A DNA stretch of 64,000 nt from Rhizophagus irregularis (Eukaryota; Glomeromycota; Glomeromycetes; Glomerales; Glomeraceae), in the NCBI RefSeq assembly GCF_026210795.1, contig NC_089452.1, positions 1,922,001 through 1,986,000 on the forward strand, in the 5' to 3' direction. The notes under the pieces are model-generated. The model worked only from the letters and a program-made list of their open reading frames with translations, made no database searches and had not been told where the DNA came from. Numbering within the stretch: position 1 is the stretch's first letter; each line of letters opens with the position of its first letter. The translations under genes and the position numbers were made by a program. Positions 60,420-64,000 of this stretch are shown piece by piece.

Positions 60420-61160
60420 ATTTTTGACGTTTTTGTGATTGAAAAATCAAAAAAAAAAAAATTTTTTTAATCAAAACGTCAGACTTGACGTTTTTGTGAT
60501 TGAAAAATCAAAAATAATTGATTTTTTTTAATCAAAAACGTCAAAATAATTGATTTTTTTAATCAACTTGACATTTCTGTGATTAAAAAATCAAAAAAAA
60601 ATGATTTTTTTAATCAAAAACGTCAGACTTGACGTTTTTGTGATTAAAAAATCAAAAAAAAATGATTTTTTTAATCAAAAACGTCAGACTTGACGTTTTT
60701 GTGATTAAAAAATCAAAAAAAATGATTTTTATTAGCTAAGAAGATTTTATTAGCTAAGAACGTCAGACTTGACGTTTTTGTTATTAAAAATCAAGGAAAA
60801 ATGATTTTTATTAGCTAAAAACGTCAGACTTGACGTTTTTGTTATTAAAAATCAAGGGAAAATGATTTTTATTAGCTAAAAACGTCAGACTTGACGTTTT
60901 TGTTATTAAAAATCAAGGGAAAATGATTTTTATTAGCTAAAAACGTCAGACTTGACGTTTTTGTTATTAAAAATCAAGGGAAAATGATTTTTATTAGCTA
61001 AAAACGTCAGACTTGACGTTTTTGTTATTAAAAATCAAGGAAAAATGATTTTTATTAGCTAAAAACGTCAGACTTGACGTTTTTGTTATTAAAAATCAAG
61101 GAAATTTGATCTTTATTAGCTAAAAACGTCATACTTGACGTTTTTGTTAGCTAAAAATCA
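60420..61160. repeat. Tandem array of about eleven hairpin units, 62-65 bp
   Basis: Each unit runs TTGACGTTTTTGTTATTAAA to TAGCTAAAAACGTCA, so each is an imperfect palindrome with GACGTTTTT/AAAAACGTC arms. Early units have GATTAAAAAATC/GATTTTTTTAATC inner arms; later ones have a diverged but very uniform inner part (AATCAAGGAAAAATGATTTT). Uniformity rises from left to right, with the last unit decaying again. Confidence 0.85.
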
Positions 61161-61168
61161 AAAAAAAA

Positions 61169-62839
61169 TAGTGTACTTTTGTAAAAGTATACTAATAAAT
61201 TAATAAAAGATTTTTTTATAAACAATAGATTGTGTTTAGTGAGATTTATAAAAAAATTTAATGAGACTTTTTTTTAATAATAGTTTGGTATAAAAAAATT
61301 TTCTAGGATTTTTTTTTTTAATAATATAATGGTATAGTACAATAGATAGATATAATAAAATTTTCTGGGATTTATTTTAATAACAATAGCCCTATAAAAA
61401 ATTTTTATCCGAATATTTCCATTATTTCTCCGTGTCTTCCGTAAAAATTCCGTGAAAATGATACATTCACGGATATCCGTGTTAGCGAGATGAAAATTTC
61501 CATAATTTAAGGCTATAAATTCCATTAAAATGATACATTCACGGAAAAAATATGGAAAGATAAAACACGGATCAGATTTTTTACAGGGTAGGTATGATAA
61601 CATTTTTGGTGATTTTTTTTTAATATTAAACAATAGATTGGTATCATAGTACAATAGATTTATTTAATAAGATTTTTGTGATTTTTTTAATAACAATAAA
61701 TTGGTAATAACAATCATTAACTTATTAAGTTAATAATTGTTTTTTAGTAAAATTTTCCAGTAATACTAATACTACTAATAGGTAATAGATAACTTAATAA
61801 ACTTTTATAAAATAGATTAAGATATATAAAAAAATTTGAGATTTTTTTAACAATAGATTGGTATAGTACAATGAATAGATATAAAAAAATTTTCTGAATT
61901 TTTTTTTTAATAATAGATTGATATAAATATATTTTCTGAACTTTTTTTTAACAATAGAGTCATTAGATCAATATAAAAAATTTTTTGATAACAACAGATT
62001 GGTATGTTATAACTTATAATGGATAGATATAAAGAATTTTCTAAGATTTTTTATTAATACAATAGATCAGTTTCTGGAATTTTTTATGACAAATTAATTG
62101 GTATAGTACAAAAGATACTAGGTATAAAATTTCTTGGGATTTATTTTAACAACAATAGGTATGATAAAATTTTTGGTGACTTTTTTTTAATAACAATAGA
62201 TTGGTAATAGACAATTATTACTGTGACTAGTAATTATTGAAAACCAATATGATTTGCCAATTCATTATCAGTTCAGTTTTTAATGATTTTTTATTGTCTA
62301 TTACCAATCTATTGTTATTAAAAAAAACCACAAAAAATTTTATTAAATCAATCCATTGTACTATACCATCCATTGTACTATGATACCAATCTATTATTGT
62401 TATTAAAAAAAAAATAATCACCAAAAATTTAGCATACCTATTGTTATTAATATAAATCTCAGAAAATTTTATTATATCTATCTATTGTACTATACCATTA
62501 AAAAAATCTTGGAAAATTTTTTTATTAACCTTATTAAATGTAATCTATTGTTTTATTTATATTACTTATCAGTAATATTAGTGTTACTGTGAACTATAAA
62601 AAAAATCTTACTAAAAACAATTATTAACTTCAGTTAATAAGTTAATTGTTTATTACCAATATATTGTTATTAAAAAAAATCATGAAAATTTTTTTATACC
62701 AAACTATTATTAAAAAAAAATCTCATTAAATTTTTTTATAAATCTCACTAACACAATCTATTGTTATAAAAAAATCTTTTATTAATTTATTAGTATACTT
62801 TCAAAAATAAACTCACTCACTATATCCAAAAGTACACTA
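61169..62839. mobile_element. Foldback element with large inverted arms
   Basis: TAGTGTACTTTTG at the left and CAAAAGTACACTA at the right. Outer arms share GTATACTAATAAATTAATAA and the next ~120 bp. The centre is near 62255, where 62190-62215 and 62294-62319 are perfect inverse copies (AATAACAATAGATTGGTAAT). The arms are built of tandem AACAATAGAT-GGTATAGTACAAT units. The left arm is about twice as long as the right because it holds the nested MITE and extra units. No transposase. Confidence 0.75.
61390..61588 (-). mobile_element. 199-bp MITE, copy 2, nested in the foldback element
   Basis: CCCTATAAAAAAT to ATTTTTTACAGGG, with a TAG duplication on each side. Same length as 17185-17383 and in opposite orientation, with only scattered differences. 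Nesting shows it inserted after the foldback arm formed. Confidence 0.8.
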
Positions 62840-63400
62840 GTTATTATTTAAAAAAAAGATCATTTGTTTATTTATTATCAGAAAAAAATAGATTCTTGGT
62901 AAAATAAGCCAAAAAAAGAAATTATTATTTAAAAAAAAATTCTTTGTAAAAAAAGACGCCTAAGCGAAAAAAAAGAGCAAAAAAAAAAAAAAATTTGTGC
63001 TTGGTAAAAAAAGTCTAATCAAAAAAATCTAACAAAAAGAAAATTATTATAAAAAAACAAAAAAAAAACAAATTGTTAATAAAAAAAAATGTTTATTCTC
63101 GGTAAAAAAAAATTTAGCCAAAAAAATCTAACCAAAAAATACATTTGCACAAGTTTTTATTATATGGCCTCTATAATTTTCCAAAAAATAGAAAGGACTT
63201 TAAATCTATATTCAAATTACAAAATTCACGTGATTTATTATTCGTTTATTATGGTAAATAAATTTTATAAATTTTTTATTTGTCAGAATTTCGTATAGTT
63301 TATATTAAATGTGAATCAATTTATAACTATTTTATTTGTACTATGTGTTAAAGTTCTAATATGAAAATACATTGAACTTGGAAAAAAAAATCGGTAGCTT
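62840..63400. repeat. A-rich low-complexity region
   Basis: Loose repeats of TTGGTAAAAAAAGTCTAA and CAAAAAAATCTAAC to about 63150, then the 3' flank of the partial P450. No gene. Confidence 0.4.
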
Positions 63401-63405
63401 AAAAT

Positions 63406-64000
63406 TCACTTATTTCTCTTTTCAAAAACAACTCCGCAAGAACTTGGGGATGTCATTGGACCAAGCCTCCTTTTTTCTTCGATTTTACCACTTTCTGTAC
63501 GGAAATTATATTTCAAAATAGCGTTATGCATAAAAAATTTAATTTCGTTTATAGCAAGTTGTCTTCCAGGACATCTAAATAATTTAATGAACAATTGAAT
63601 TAATTAACGTCTACAAAAAAATTAGAAAAAAAAAAACTTCTTAAATATTATACTTACGCATGTTTACCACCTCCAAATGCTAAATAATTTCTAGTGACTT
63701 TTGATGCTGGAACATTTGCATCTAAATGTCTAAATGGTTCAAATGATTTTGGATTTGGTCCTTGTAATGATTCATCTCCATAAATATCATCAAAATAAAG
63801 ATCAATTAAATAATTTTCTGGTACTTGTAATCCATTAGAGAATGTATAATCTTTTAATATAGCGTGTTGAAGTCCCGTTATAAATCCTGTTAACCTTAAT
63901 GATTCTCTAATAAAACTATCTAATTTCTTCATATTATTAAGAGCTTCAAAAGGAAGTATGCCATTCTCATCCGCTTCTTTATGAACTTCTAATTGTTCCT
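63406..64000 (-). CDS. Cytochrome P450, third copy, C-terminal part (5' end outside window)
   Basis: Last exon 63406-63574 and the end of the preceding exon, 63658 to beyond 64000, with the same splice phases as the two complete P450 genes. Visible: E-S-L-R of the K-helix, F-E-P-F-R, and the haem loop A-F-G-G-G-K-H-A-C-P-G-R joined over the intron (63575-63657). It is closer to the copy at 42666-44552 than to that at 6223-8123: the codons around the last-exon splice site and the 3' coding stretch of about 60 nt are nearly identical. The frame is open throughout the visible part. Confidence 0.85.

Noticed and set aside
60420-61160. CRISPR-like array
   Set aside because: The units are continuous palindromes with no unique spacers, in eukaryotic AT-rich DNA.

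Overview
The window looks like AT-rich nuclear DNA of an early-diverging fungus, most likely an arbuscular mycorrhizal fungus of the Rhizophagus/Glomus type. This is an inference from several signs: very low GC; short GT-AG introns (about 50-130 nt); an expanded family of Tyr-kinase-like proteins with a Cys-rich (zinc-ribbon-like) head and a W-T-S-G-N linker; BTB-TLDc, F-box-like and TPR genes; and dense decayed transposons. No bacterial features, rRNA genes or convincing tRNA genes were seen.

Layout: (1) 1-2623, minus: a kinase gene, cut by the window edge, with four tandem head/N-lobe exons before one catalytic exon. (2) 2624-6222: intergenic, with a dispersed repeat and a pogo-like terminus. 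(3) 6223-8123, plus: six-exon cytochrome P450. (4) 8124-14490: decayed DNA holding a BTB-BACK-TLDc pseudogene (11365-12827). (5) 14725-16497, minus: a repetitive protein with about ten CxxC-x10-CxxC modules; three 80-bp tandem repeats sit just past its stop. (6) 17000-25560: transposon graveyard (MITEs, a broken pogo/CENP-B-type transposase, LTR-like and satellite-like repeats, two hAT-like MITEs). (7) 25778-30017, plus: a second kinase gene, with six tandem phase-0 head/N-lobe exons before one catalytic exon. (8) 32798-34449, plus: a decayed kinase. (9) 34954-38967, minus: a six-exon RING-like/TPR protein of about 1,216 aa. (10) 39685-40047: a hAT-type foldback MITE with a perfect 8-bp target duplication. 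(11) 42666-44552, minus: a second six-exon P450. (12) 46550-46990: a TTAA-flanked inverted-repeat element next to an F-box-like remnant. (13) 47901-49437, minus: an ordinary three-exon kinase, the single-copy reference for the arrays. (14) 52011-60238, plus: a nearly full-length but frameshifted LINE with a 17-bp target duplication and poly(A). (15) 60420-62839: a tandem array of hairpin units beside a 1.67-kb foldback element with a nested MITE. (16) 63406-64000, minus: a third, partial P450.

The most unusual structure is the pair of kinase exon arrays. Each repeated exon is a permuted module (beta4-beta5 of the kinase N-lobe, then the Cys head, the W-T-S-G-N linker, then beta1-beta3). All have phase-0 borders, apart from one copy broken by an indel. 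The copy next to the catalytic exon keeps a usable glycine loop and VAIK-type lysine in both genes, while most upstream copies have lost one or both. Such a gene could give beads-on-a-string pseudokinase/kinase proteins, or swap N-lobes by alternative splicing. Transcript data would decide between these.
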